NCBI RefSeq assembly: GCF_036231965.1
Contig: NZ_CP109499.1
Coordinates: 5,146,001 to 5,210,000 of the forward strand
DNA: 64,000 nucleotides
Origin: Streptomyces sp. NBC_01428
GTDB taxonomy: Bacteria; Actinomycetota; Actinomycetes; Streptomycetales; Streptomycetaceae
Reading direction: 5' to 3'
Positions 33,901 to 40,956 of the stretch are shown one piece after another; the stretch's first letter is position 1; each line of letters starts with the position of its first letter. Under the pieces are notes generated by a model that was not told where the DNA came from, did no database searches, and saw only the letters and a program-made list of their open reading frames with translations. A program made the position numbers and the translations under genes.

Positions 33901-34109
33901 GCCACGAAGACGTGTCGACCGCCTGCGCCGAAGAACAACTCCTGCCCGCCGTACGCGCCGCAGCCCCCGACGCCGTGATCCTCACCGACGGCTACTCCTG
34001 CCGCACCCAACTGGCCCACCACAGCGACCGCACCGGCCGCCACCTGGCGGAGGTCCTCGCCGAGGCCCTGCGGACCCGCGCCCGGGACACCGGCTCAGGC
34101 ACCCCCTGA
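30909..34109 (+). CDS. Fused FAD-linked oxidase and Fe-S/CCG oxidoreductase
   Basis: 1066 aa, a GlcD-GlcF/Dld-type fusion probably oxidising D-lactate, glycolate or a related 2-hydroxyacid at the membrane. Order: Pro/Arg-rich tail (1-50); FAD-binding PCMH domain with VPRGGGTSIAGQATG and GGMIGNNSCGTHS (about residue 178); FAD oxidase C domain with SGEHGDGQAR; two 4Fe-4S motifs (KCRTTTPPGHDVMCPSY, then CLSCKGCRSDCPVG near residue 630); a repeat linker GPAPAPAGSTPA about three times; and two CCG motifs (TCCGLTY, GCCGLAGNFG). ATG at 30909 is chosen; ATG 30831 in frame is possible. Coding strand extremely C-rich. Confidence 0.9.
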   Translation: MTDLGGRPHGQPERRPERRPEPHPRAHPARPPGTSPDAPEATPDLRAALTRAVRGDVAFDTTARALTTMDASNYRRVPLGVVSPYDADDIAATLAVCRDHAIPVVPRGGGTSIAGQATGTGIVLDLTRHMNRVLDLDPTTRTARVQPGTVLDRLQETAAPHGLRFGPDPSTHSRCTLGGMIGNNSCGTHSVAWGTTADNVHTLTVIDSTGRTAHLGRHGAGAPDGLLDLVTGELALLRTGYPDLPRRISGYALDALLPERGTDVARAYCGTEGTWGILTEAEIRLVETPPARALAVLGYPDESAAADAAAGLLPHRPLTVEGMAADLVPTPTALPRGGAWLFVETGGTTPAEARAHADTIVRAADVTDALVVTDPAAQHALWRLREDASGTATRIPATTGPAAEAWPGWEDCAVPPARLGAYLRDFRALLADHHLRGTPYGHFGDGCIHVRIDFDLLTTPGIARFRRFSQDVAHLVVSHGGSLSGEHGDGQARAELLPAMYGPDLVHLFERAKDLWDPHNLLNPGILVRPHRLDENLRFAPLPHHPVDVAFGYPADDGDFTAAVRRCVGVAKCRTTTPPGHDVMCPSYRATGDDTHSTRGRARLLHEMLAGEIITDGWRSTEVRDALDLCLSCKGCRSDCPVGVDMATYKAEFLHHHYAGRRRPRSHYTLGRFPGWLATVTRTRTARIVNTLAALPPAAALAKHLAGIAPDRTIPRLAPRTFTQWWTERLRDRARTHEQPGHTTPPPAPLTPGPAAPTSDGPAPAPAGSTPAGPAPAPAGSTPAGPAPAPAGPTVLLWPDTFTEHLTPSVGRAAVHVLEAAGLTVLLPPRTSPRHGPVGDGTTRGPLHPRHLLPHPTRRTCCGLTYISTGQLDHARTVLRHTLDLIEPQLAIDGLPVVVLEPSCAATLRTDLPELLPDDPRAHRLATAVVTFAEALERHAPHWTPPRLDRPVAGQTHCHQHAVLGDDAEQRLRAAAGLTGTLSGGCCGLAGNFGFEKGHEDVSTACAEEQLLPAVRAAAPDAVILTDGYSCRTQLAHHSDRTGRHLAEVLAEALRTRARDTGSGTP
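33186..33291 (+). repeat. 36-bp tandem repeat inside the FAD/Fe-S gene
   Basis: Near-identical 36-bp units (start GGCCCGGCCCCCGCCCCCGC) encode GPAPAPAGSTPA two full times, then a partial copy. They form a flexible linker between the Fe-S and CCG domains. Such repeats can vary in copy number by slippage. Confidence 0.8.
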
Positions 34110-34189
34110 TCAGTACGCTGACCACGGCCGACCACGGCCGTCACACCACCGGGCCCCGCCGGACCGAGGACCACGAGGAGCACACCCGC

Positions 34190-35314
34190 ATGACCCTCCG
34201 CCTCCAGACGATCACCCGAGACGACCATCTCGCCTTCGTCCGATCCCGCCCCTCGGCCAGCCACATGCAGGTCCCGTCCTGGGGCGACGTGAAACCCGAC
34301 TGGCAGACCGAGAGCCTCGGCTGGTTCGACGAACACGGACACCTCCAGGGCGCCGGACTCGTCCTCCTGCGCCCCCTCCCCAGGATCAAGCGCTACCTCG
34401 CCTACCTCCCCGAGGGCCCCGTCATCGACTGGCACGCCCCCGACCTCGCCGAACGCTGGCTCCGCCCCCTGCTCACGCACCTCAAGTCACGCGGTGCGTT
34501 CACCGTCAAGATGGGACCGCCCGTCGTCGCCCGCCGCTGGAGCGCCGACACCGTCAAAACCGCCATCGCCGACCCCGCCGCACGACGCCTCGCCGACGTA
34601 CCCCCCACCTCCGAGGACCCCGCGGCCGCCGACATCGCCGACCGGCTGCGCGCCATGGGCTGGCAGCGGACCGAACCCGGCGGCGAGGACGGCTTCGCCG
34701 CCGGCCAGCCCCGCTACGTCTTCCAGACCCCCCTCGCCGGCCGCACCCTCGACCAGGTCCACCAGGGCCTCAACCAGCAGTGGCGGCGCAACATCAAGAA
34801 AGCCGACAAGGCCGGTGTCAAAGTCGTCCGCGGCGGCTACGACGACCTCCCCGCCTTCTACGAGCTGTACGCGGAGACCGCCGAACGCGACCGCTTCATC
34901 CCCCGCCCCCTGCCCTACTTCCAGCGCATGTGGACCGCCCTCACCACCGAGGACCCCGACCGCATGCGCCTCTACCTCGCCCACCACGACGGCGACATCC
35001 TCGCCGCCGCCACCATGCTCACCGTCGGCACCCACGTCTGGTACTCCTACGGCGCCTCCACCAGCCGCCGCCGCGAGGTCCAGCCCAACAACGCCATCCA
35101 GTGGCGCATGATGACCGACGCCCACGAACTCGGCGCCACCGTCTACGACTTCCGCGGCATCACCGACACCCTCGACGAGACCGACCACCTCGTCGGCCTC
35201 CTCCGCTTCAAGGCGGGCGCGGGCGGCGAAGCCGCCGAATACCTCGGCGAATGGGACTTCCCCCTCAACCGCCTCCTCCACAAGGCCCTCGACCTCTACA
35301 TGACCCGCCGCTGA
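34190..35314 (+). CDS. FemAB/FemX-type peptidyltransferase
   Basis: 374 aa, lipid II:glycine glycyltransferase superfamily. These proteins transfer an amino acid from aminoacyl-tRNA to peptidoglycan precursors and use a twin GNAT fold. Signs: HMQVPSWGDVKPDW at the N-terminus, YLPEGPVIDW, the central QWRRNIKKADKAGVKV, then EYDLPAFYELYAETAERDRF-like segment (here DLPAFYELYAETAERDRF), and VWYSYGASTSRRREVQPNNAIQW split by its SYGAS and PNNAIQW motifs. ATG at 34190 has GAGGAG upstream. In Streptomyces the cross-bridge residue is a single glycine added by FemX; this may be FemX or a paralogue such as an antibiotic-resistance or tRNA-dependent modifying enzyme. Confidence 0.9.
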   Translation: MTLRLQTITRDDHLAFVRSRPSASHMQVPSWGDVKPDWQTESLGWFDEHGHLQGAGLVLLRPLPRIKRYLAYLPEGPVIDWHAPDLAERWLRPLLTHLKSRGAFTVKMGPPVVARRWSADTVKTAIADPAARRLADVPPTSEDPAAADIADRLRAMGWQRTEPGGEDGFAAGQPRYVFQTPLAGRTLDQVHQGLNQQWRRNIKKADKAGVKVVRGGYDDLPAFYELYAETAERDRFIPRPLPYFQRMWTALTTEDPDRMRLYLAHHDGDILAAATMLTVGTHVWYSYGASTSRRREVQPNNAIQWRMMTDAHELGATVYDFRGITDTLDETDHLVGLLRFKAGAGGEAAEYLGEWDFPLNRLLHKALDLYMTRR

Positions 35315-35521
35315 CCCGCCGCCGACCCGTAGCCCGCCCGCCCCCGAACGGTGCCGCGCGGCAGCACCCGCCCCCACCGCGCGACACCGCCCCCGGCAAG
35401 CACCTCCCGGACACTTCTGCGACAGTTGCATAACGGGTTCACACGCCTGACCCGGTCCACTACTCTGGACCAGCAGGTACAGCACGATGCACGAACCCGA
35501 GTCGAACCCCAGGAAGGCCCC

Positions 35522-36484
35522 GTGAACACCCCCAGCGCCGCCCCCACCACCCCGGCCCCGGCCGCCCCGGCCACCGCACCCGCGGCCGGCGCACCCACCG
35601 GACCCGGCCGGCGCGGCGCCCTCGGACCCGTCGGCCTCGTCCTCGCGGGCGGCATCTCCGTCCAGTTCGGCGGCGCCCTCGCCGTCAGCCTCATGCCCCG
35701 CGTCGGCGCCCTCGGCGTCGTCAGCCTGCGCCTGCTCGTCGCCGCCATCGTGCTGATCGCCATCTGCCGCCCCAGCGTCCGCGGACACTCCCGCGCCGAC
35801 TGGAACACCGTCATCGTCTTCGGCCTCACCATGGCCGCCATGAACGGCCTCTTCTACCAAGCCGTCGCCCGCATCCCCCTCGGCCCCGCCGTCACCCTCG
35901 AAGTGCTCGGCCCCCTCGCCCTCTCCGTCGTCACCTCCCGCCGCGCCGTCAACCTCCTCTGGGCCGGCCTCGCCCTCGGCGGCGTCTTCCTCCTCGGCGG
36001 CGGAGGCTTCAGCAGCCTCGACCCCGCAGGCGTCGCCTTCGCCCTCGGCGCCGGCGCCATGTGGGCCGCCTACATCGTCTTCAGCGCCCGCACCGGCCGA
36101 CGCTTCCCCCAGGCCGACGGCCTCGCCCTCGCCATGGTCGTCGCCGCCGTCGCCTTCCTCCCCCTCGGCATCGCCGGATCCGGCACCCGCCTCCTCGTCC
36201 CCACCACCATCGCCCTCGGCGCGGCCGTCGCCGTCCTCTCCTCCGTCCTCCCCTACACCCTCGAACTCCTCGCCCTGCGCCGCCTCCCCGCCTCCACCTT
36301 CGCCATCCTCATGAGCCTCGAACCCGCCGTCGCCGCCACCGCCGGCTTCCTCGTCCTCGACCAGTCCCTCTCCCTCCCCGAATCCCTCGCCATCGCCCTC
36401 GTCATCGCCGCGAGCATGGGCGCCGTCCGCACCCAGATCGGCCGAGGAAAAGCCACGACCCTCCAGCCCGCCCCGGACGCGTAA
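35522..36484 (+). CDS. EamA/RhtA-family exporter
   Basis: 320 aa with ten predicted helices in two EamA repeats. After a 40-residue Ala/Pro tail come GLVLAGGISVQFGGALAVSL, shown by GGISVQFGGALAVSLMPRVG, then LGVVSLRLLVAA, MNGLFYQAVARIPLGPAVTLE, given by FYQAVARIPLGPAVTLE, and ILMSLEPAVAATAGFLVL in the second repeat. The pattern matches RhtA, an exporter of threonine/homoserine and related metabolites. GTG at 35522 is preceded by GGAAGG. Substrate unproved. Its gene is followed by repeats and the operon promoter. Confidence 0.87.
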   Translation: MNTPSAAPTTPAPAAPATAPAAGAPTGPGRRGALGPVGLVLAGGISVQFGGALAVSLMPRVGALGVVSLRLLVAAIVLIAICRPSVRGHSRADWNTVIVFGLTMAAMNGLFYQAVARIPLGPAVTLEVLGPLALSVVTSRRAVNLLWAGLALGGVFLLGGGGFSSLDPAGVAFALGAGAMWAAYIVFSARTGRRFPQADGLALAMVVAAVAFLPLGIAGSGTRLLVPTTIALGAAVAVLSSVLPYTLELLALRRLPASTFAILMSLEPAVAATAGFLVLDQSLSLPESLAIALVIAASMGAVRTQIGRGKATTLQPAPDA

Positions 36485-36538
36485 ACCCCCGCCGGCACGA
36501 CCACCGCGAGCGACCACCGGGACGACCGCGAGCGACGA

Positions 36539-36604
36539 CCCGGACCCGTGAACCGGCCCGGACCCGTGAACCGGCCCGGACCCGTGAACCGGACCGTGAA
36601 CCGG
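36539..36604 (+). repeat. 18-bp tandem repeat
   Basis: Three exact copies of CCCGGACCCGTGAACCGG (36539-36556, 36557-36574, 36575-36592) and a 12-bp partial copy ACCGTGAACCGG to 36604. Intergenic; each unit contains a GTGAAC. It may be a slippage array or a protein-binding cluster. Confidence 0.85.
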
Positions 36605-36758
36605 ACACGCGATCGGAACCCGCGACGCCGACCCGACGAGGGTCCCCGCCTCGACGTACGGCACAGGCCGCCGTGCACATCCCAGCGGCCCACCCGAGGT
36701 GCCCCCGGCCGCCCCCCCCGGGCCACGAACCGGCCGCACCGCAACGGCCTGAATTAAT

Positions 36759-36797
36759 GCAAGCATGCTTGCTTGTTTCTCCGGACGCTGCCATGCT
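36759..36797 (+). promoter_or_regulatory. TetR-type operator overlapping the catabolic operon promoter
   Basis: Perfect 14-bp palindrome GCAAGCATGCTTGC (36759-36772). It overlaps a -35 TTGCTT (36769-36774), followed after exactly 17 bp by CATGCT (36792-36797) as -10. Transcription would start near 36804, 30 nt before the first gene. The last gene of the operon encodes a TetR repressor, the obvious candidate to bind here. Assignment is inferred from position and symmetry. Confidence 0.7.
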
Positions 36798-36834
36798 CCC
36801 AGCCACACACCGCCGTGTCCCGAGGGAGCGCACC

Positions 36835-37638
36835 GTGTCCGACCCGACGCCCGTGGCCGCCGTCATCGACGACCTGCACCACGAGAGCGAGGAACTCGAC
36901 CAGCTCGTCGCCGACCTCGACGACACCCACTGGGCCCGCGACACCCCCGCCCCCCGCTGGACGATCGCCCACCAGATCGCCCACCTCACCTGGACCGACC
37001 GGGCCGCCCTCCTCGCCGTCACCGACACCGACGCCTTCGCCGACGAAGTCACCAAAGCACTCGCCGCCCCCGACACCTTCGTCGACCAAGGCGCCGACGA
37101 AGGCGCCACCCAACCCCCCGCACACCTCCTCACCACCTGGCGCACCGGACGCATCGCCCTCGAAAACGCCCTCCGCGCCGCGCCGCCCGGCACCCGCCTC
37201 CCCTGGTACGGACCCCCCATGTCCGTCGCCTCCATGGCCACCGCCCGCCTCATGGAAACCTGGGCCCACGGCCAGGACATCGCCGACACCCTCGGCGTAC
37301 GACGGCAACCCACCGACCGCCTCCGCCACGTCGCCCGCATCGGCGTCCGCGCCCGCGACTTCGCCTTCGCCGTCCGAGGCCTCCCCGCACCCACCGAAGA
37401 ATTCCGCGTCGAACTCCAGAGCCCCACCGGCGACCTCTGGACCCACGGACCCGCCGACGCACCCCAACGCGTCACCGGACCCGCCCTCGACTTCTGCCTC
37501 CTCGTCACCCAACGAGCCCACCGCACCGACCTCGCCGTCCACGCCCAAGGCCCCGACGCCGACCACTGGCTCGACATCGCCCAAGCCTTCGCAGGCCCAC
37601 CCGGCCCCGGACGCCGACCCGAGGAAACCCACCGGTGA
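36835..37638 (+). CDS. DinB/mycothiol-dependent isomerase-like protein (TIGR03084-type)
   Basis: 267 aa. The N-terminal four-helix DinB-like domain has IDDLHHESEELDQLVADLDD (short: HHESEELDQLV), WTIAHQIAHLTWTDRAAL with two histidines for metal binding, and MATARLMETWAHGQDIAD with the third (WAHGQDI). The C-terminal half resembles a sterol-carrier or SCP2-like module (FRVELQSPTGDLW). Relatives are thiol-dependent enzymes or metal-binding proteins of unknown substrate. First gene of the operon; GTG at 36835 after GAGGGAG; its stop overlaps the next start as GTGA. Confidence 0.85.
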   Translation: MSDPTPVAAVIDDLHHESEELDQLVADLDDTHWARDTPAPRWTIAHQIAHLTWTDRAALLAVTDTDAFADEVTKALAAPDTFVDQGADEGATQPPAHLLTTWRTGRIALENALRAAPPGTRLPWYGPPMSVASMATARLMETWAHGQDIADTLGVRRQPTDRLRHVARIGVRARDFAFAVRGLPAPTEEFRVELQSPTGDLWTHGPADAPQRVTGPALDFCLLVTQRAHRTDLAVHAQGPDADHWLDIAQAFAGPPGPGRRPEETHR

Positions 37639-39353
37639 CCCCCGCCGCACCGGCAGCGACCCGAAGCCCCCTGCGCATCGGCAACGCCTCCGGCTTCTAC
37701 GGCGACCGCTTCGACGCCCTGCGCGACATGCTCACCGGCGGCCCCCTCGACATCCTCACCGGCGACTACCTCGCCGAACTCACCATGCTCATCCTCGGCC
37801 GCGACCGCCTCAAAGACCCCCGCCGCGGCTACGCCAAGACCTTCCTGCGCCAACTCGAGGAATGCCTCGGCCTCGCCCACGACCACGGCGTACGCATCGT
37901 CACCAACGCCGGCGGCCTCAACCCCGCCGCCCTCGCCGACGCCGTCCGCGACCTCGCCGACCGCCTCGGCATCCCCACCCGCGTCGCCCACGTCGAAGGC
38001 GACGACCGCACCAGCCACCACCCCGGCACCCTCGCCGCGCACGCCTACCTCGGCGGCGCCGGCATCGCCACCTGCCTCCGCGAAGGCGCCCACATCGTCA
38101 TCACCGGACGCGTCACCGACGCCGCCCTCGTCACCGGACCCGCCGTCGCCCATTTCGGCTGGACACCCCACGACCACGACCGCCTCGCCGGAGCCGTCGT
38201 CGCCGGACACGTCCTCGAATGCGGCACCCAGGCCACCGGCGGCAACTACGCCTTCTTCACCGACCACGACCCCGCCCGCCTGCACCGCCCCGGCTTCCCC
38301 CTCGCCGAACTCCACGAGGACGGCACCAGCGTCATCACTAAACACGACGGCACCGGCGGCGTCATCGACCTCGGCACCGTCACCGCCCAACTCCTCTACG
38401 AGACCCAGGGCGCCCGCTACGCAGGACCCGACGTCACCGCCCGCCTCGACACCGTCACCCTCACCCAGGACGGCCCCGACCGCGTCCGCGTCACCGGCAC
38501 CCGCGGCGAGCCCCCACCCCCCACACTCAAAGTCGGCCTCAACAAACTCGGCGGCTTCCGCAACGAGGTCGCCTTCGTCCTCACCGGCCTCGACATCGAA
38601 GCCAAGGCCGACCTCGTCCGCGACCAGATGGAAACCGCCCTCGACGCCGCCAAGACCCGCCCCGCCGACATCCGCTGGGATCTCGCCCGCACCGACCACC
38701 CCGACGCCCCCACCGAGGAGACCGCCAGCGCCCTGCTCCGCCTCGTCGTCCGCGACCAGGACCAGGCCGCCGTCGGCCGCACCCTCAGCGGCGCCGCCAT
38801 CGAACTGGCGCTCGCCAGCTATCCGGGATTCCACGTCCTGGCACCTCCGGGGGCAGGGGCGCCCTACGGTGTCTTCGAGGACGCGTACATCCCGCAGGCC
38901 GCGGTCGACCACGTCGCCGTCCTCGACGACGGGCGCCGGATCCCGGTGACACCGCCCGGCGAGACCCTCGTACTGGAGACGCCGGAAGAACCGTCCCTTC
39001 CCGTGCCGCTGCCCGAGGGGCCGACCCGGCGGGCACCGTTGGGACGGGTCGCGGGAGCGCGCAGCGGGGACAAGGGCGGGAACGCGAACGTCGGAGTCTG
39101 GGCCCGCACGGACGACGCCTGGCGATGGCTGGTCCACGAACTGACAGCTGACAGATTTCAGACTCTGGTATCTGAAAGCCGCCATCTGTCAGTTGTCAGA
39201 CATGTGCTGCCCAACCTCCGCGCCCTCAATTTCGTCGTCGAGGGCATCCTCGGCGAGGGCGTCGCCTCGCAGGCCCGCTTCGATCCGCAGGCCAAGGCTC
39301 TCGGCGAATGGCTTCGTTCCCGTCACATGGATATCCCGGAGGTCCTGTTGTGA
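37635..39353 (+). CDS. AtuA/DUF1446 family protein
   Basis: 572 aa. DUF1446 domain (residues 10-360) with RIGNASGFYGDRFDA, GDYLAELTMLI, TNAGGLNPAALADAV and GRVTDAALVTGPA, followed by a C-terminal AtuA-like domain with ARSGDKGGNANVGVWA and LPNLRALNFVVEG. AtuA is required for acyclic terpene (citronellol/geraniol) use in Pseudomonas, but its reaction is unknown. Coupled by GTGA overlaps to both neighbours. Odd features: codon usage changes abruptly from C-ending to mixed/G-rich near codon 395 (38,820), and a 59-nt AT-richer hairpin lies at 39141-39199. Confidence 0.88.
   Translation: MTPAAPAATRSPLRIGNASGFYGDRFDALRDMLTGGPLDILTGDYLAELTMLILGRDRLKDPRRGYAKTFLRQLEECLGLAHDHGVRIVTNAGGLNPAALADAVRDLADRLGIPTRVAHVEGDDRTSHHPGTLAAHAYLGGAGIATCLREGAHIVITGRVTDAALVTGPAVAHFGWTPHDHDRLAGAVVAGHVLECGTQATGGNYAFFTDHDPARLHRPGFPLAELHEDGTSVITKHDGTGGVIDLGTVTAQLLYETQGARYAGPDVTARLDTVTLTQDGPDRVRVTGTRGEPPPPTLKVGLNKLGGFRNEVAFVLTGLDIEAKADLVRDQMETALDAAKTRPADIRWDLARTDHPDAPTEETASALLRLVVRDQDQAAVGRTLSGAAIELALASYPGFHVLAPPGAGAPYGVFEDAYIPQAAVDHVAVLDDGRRIPVTPPGETLVLETPEEPSLPVPLPEGPTRRAPLGRVAGARSGDKGGNANVGVWARTDDAWRWLVHELTADRFQTLVSESRHLSVVRHVLPNLRALNFVVEGILGEGVASQARFDPQAKALGEWLRSRHMDIPEVLL
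39141..39199 (+). repeat. Nested inverted repeat inside the AtuA-like gene
   Basis: Outer arms CTGACAGCTGACAGAT (39141-39156) and ATCTGTCAGTTGTCAG (39184-39199) pair at 15 of 16 positions. Inner arms TTTCAGA (39156-39162) and TCTGAAA (39171-39177) enclose an 8-nt loop. The GC content is far below that of flanking codons. It encodes residues about 503-522 of the AtuA-like protein. Confidence 0.85.
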
Positions 39354-40948
39354 CTGTGCTTTCCTCCGCGCTCGATCCGACGAGTGCCGAGTACGCGGAG
39401 TACCGGGCGGGCATGCTCGGCAAGCTCGCGGAGTTGGATGCCGAGCATGGGAAGGCGTTGGCGGGGGGTGGTGAGAAGTATGTGGAGCGGCATCGGAAGC
39501 GGGGGAAGCTGACCGCCCGTGAGCGGATCGAGCTCCTTCTCGATGATGACACCCCCTTCCTCGAATTGTCGCCGCTTGCCGCATGGGGCAGCGAATACAC
39601 CGTAGGAGCCTCGCTCGTCACCGGTATCGGGGTCGTGGAGGGCGTCGAGTGCCTGATCACGGCGAACGATCCGACGGTGCGTGGTGGTGCGAGCAATCCG
39701 TGGAGTCTGAAGAAGGCGCTGCGCGCGAACGACATCGCGCTCGCGAACCGGCTGCCGTGTATCAGTCTGGTGGAGTCGGGGGGTGCGGATCTGCCGTCGC
39801 AGAAGGAGATCTTCATTCCGGGTGGCGCCATTTTCCGTGACATCACGCGGTTGTCGGCGGCGGGGATTCCCACGGTGGCCGTCGTGTTCGGGAATTCGAC
39901 GGCCGGCGGTGCGTATGTCCCCGGGATGTCGGACCACGTGATCATGGTGAAGGACCGGGCGAAGGTCTTTCTGGGCGGGCCGCCGCTGGTGAAGATGGCG
40001 ACGGGTGAGGAGAGCGACGACGAGTCGCTGGGCGGTGCCGAGATGCACGCCCGCGTGTCGGGGCTGGCGGACTATTTCGCCGTCGACGAGCGGGACGCGC
40101 TGCGGCAGGCACGCCGGGTGGTGGCACGGCTCAATCACCGCAAGGCGTACGCGGATCCGGGGGTGGTGGAGCCGCCCAAGTACGACGTGGAGGAGCTGCT
40201 CGGGATCGTTCCGGGGGATCTGCGGCATCCGTTCGATCCGCGGGAGGTGATCGCGCGGGTGGTGGACGGTTCGGACTTCGACGAGTTCAAGCCGCTGTAC
40301 GGGACGAGCCTGGTGACCGGGTGGGCGTCGCTGCACGGTTATCCGGTGGGGGTGCTGGCGAACGCGCAGGGGGTGTTGTTCAGCGCGGAGTCGCAGAAGG
40401 CGGCGCAGTTCATCCAGTTGGCGAATCAGCGGGACATTCCGCTGGTGTTCCTGCACAACACGACGGGCTACATGGTGGGCCGGGAGTACGAGCAGGGCGG
40501 GATCATCAAGCACGGCGCGATGATGATCAACGCGGTGAGCAATTCGCGGGTTCCGCATCTGTCGGTGCTGATGGGCGCTTCGTACGGGGCGGGGCATTAC
40601 GGGATGTGCGGGCGTGCCTATGATCCGCGGTTCCTGTTCGCGTGGCCGAGTGCGAAGTCGGCGGTGATGGGGCCGCAGCAGTTGGCGGGTGTGCTGTCGA
40701 TCGTGGCGCGGCAGTCGGCGGTGGCGAAGGGGCGTCCGTACGACGACGACGCGGATGCCGCGTTGCGGGCGATGGTGGAGCAGCAGATCGAGTCGGAGTC
40801 GTTGCCGATGTTCTTGTCGGGGCGGTTGTACGACGACGGGGTGATCGATCCGCGGGACACCCGCACGGTGCTGGGTCTGTGTCTGTCCGCGATCCACTCG
40901 GCGCCTTTCGAGGGTGCGCGGGGTGGTTTCGGCGTCTTCCGGATGTGA
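39350..40948 (+). CDS. Acyl-CoA carboxylase, carboxyltransferase (beta) subunit
   Basis: 532 aa, biotin-dependent carboxyltransferase of the methylcrotonyl/geranyl-CoA group. It carries the two crotonase-type domains: N-terminal with RGGASNPWSLKKALRAND-like segment (here GGASNPWSLKKALRAND), CISLVESGGADLP, AGGAYVPGMSDH, and C-terminal with GVLANAQGVLFSAESQKAAQFI, shown by ANAQGVLFSAESQKAAQF, and HNTTGYMVGREYE, GASYGAGHYGMCGRAY. The NTTG-M and GAGHYGM features fit the MCC/GCC branch, not acetyl/propionyl-CoA carboxylases. GTG at 39350 overlaps the atuA-like stop. Partner: the biotin carboxylase gene 8 nt downstream. Confidence 0.92.
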   Translation: MTVLSSALDPTSAEYAEYRAGMLGKLAELDAEHGKALAGGGEKYVERHRKRGKLTARERIELLLDDDTPFLELSPLAAWGSEYTVGASLVTGIGVVEGVECLITANDPTVRGGASNPWSLKKALRANDIALANRLPCISLVESGGADLPSQKEIFIPGGAIFRDITRLSAAGIPTVAVVFGNSTAGGAYVPGMSDHVIMVKDRAKVFLGGPPLVKMATGEESDDESLGGAEMHARVSGLADYFAVDERDALRQARRVVARLNHRKAYADPGVVEPPKYDVEELLGIVPGDLRHPFDPREVIARVVDGSDFDEFKPLYGTSLVTGWASLHGYPVGVLANAQGVLFSAESQKAAQFIQLANQRDIPLVFLHNTTGYMVGREYEQGGIIKHGAMMINAVSNSRVPHLSVLMGASYGAGHYGMCGRAYDPRFLFAWPSAKSAVMGPQQLAGVLSIVARQSAVAKGRPYDDDADAALRAMVEQQIESESLPMFLSGRLYDDGVIDPRDTRTVLGLCLSAIHSAPFEGARGGFGVFRM

Positions 40949-40956
40949 GGGTTCCC

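Larger units (their letters stand above)
36485..36834 (+). promoter_or_regulatory. Intergenic region: 18-bp repeats, operator and promoter
   Basis: 350 bp without a gene. Contains Arg/Asp-coding-like CGACC repeats just after the EamA stop, the 18-bp tandem array at 36539-36604, and the operon operator and promoter at 36759-36797. Nothing else recognisable. Confidence 0.7.

Noticed and set aside
36539..36604. Tandem repeats as a CRISPR array
   Set aside because: Units are directly adjacent with no unique spacers, and no cas genes are present.
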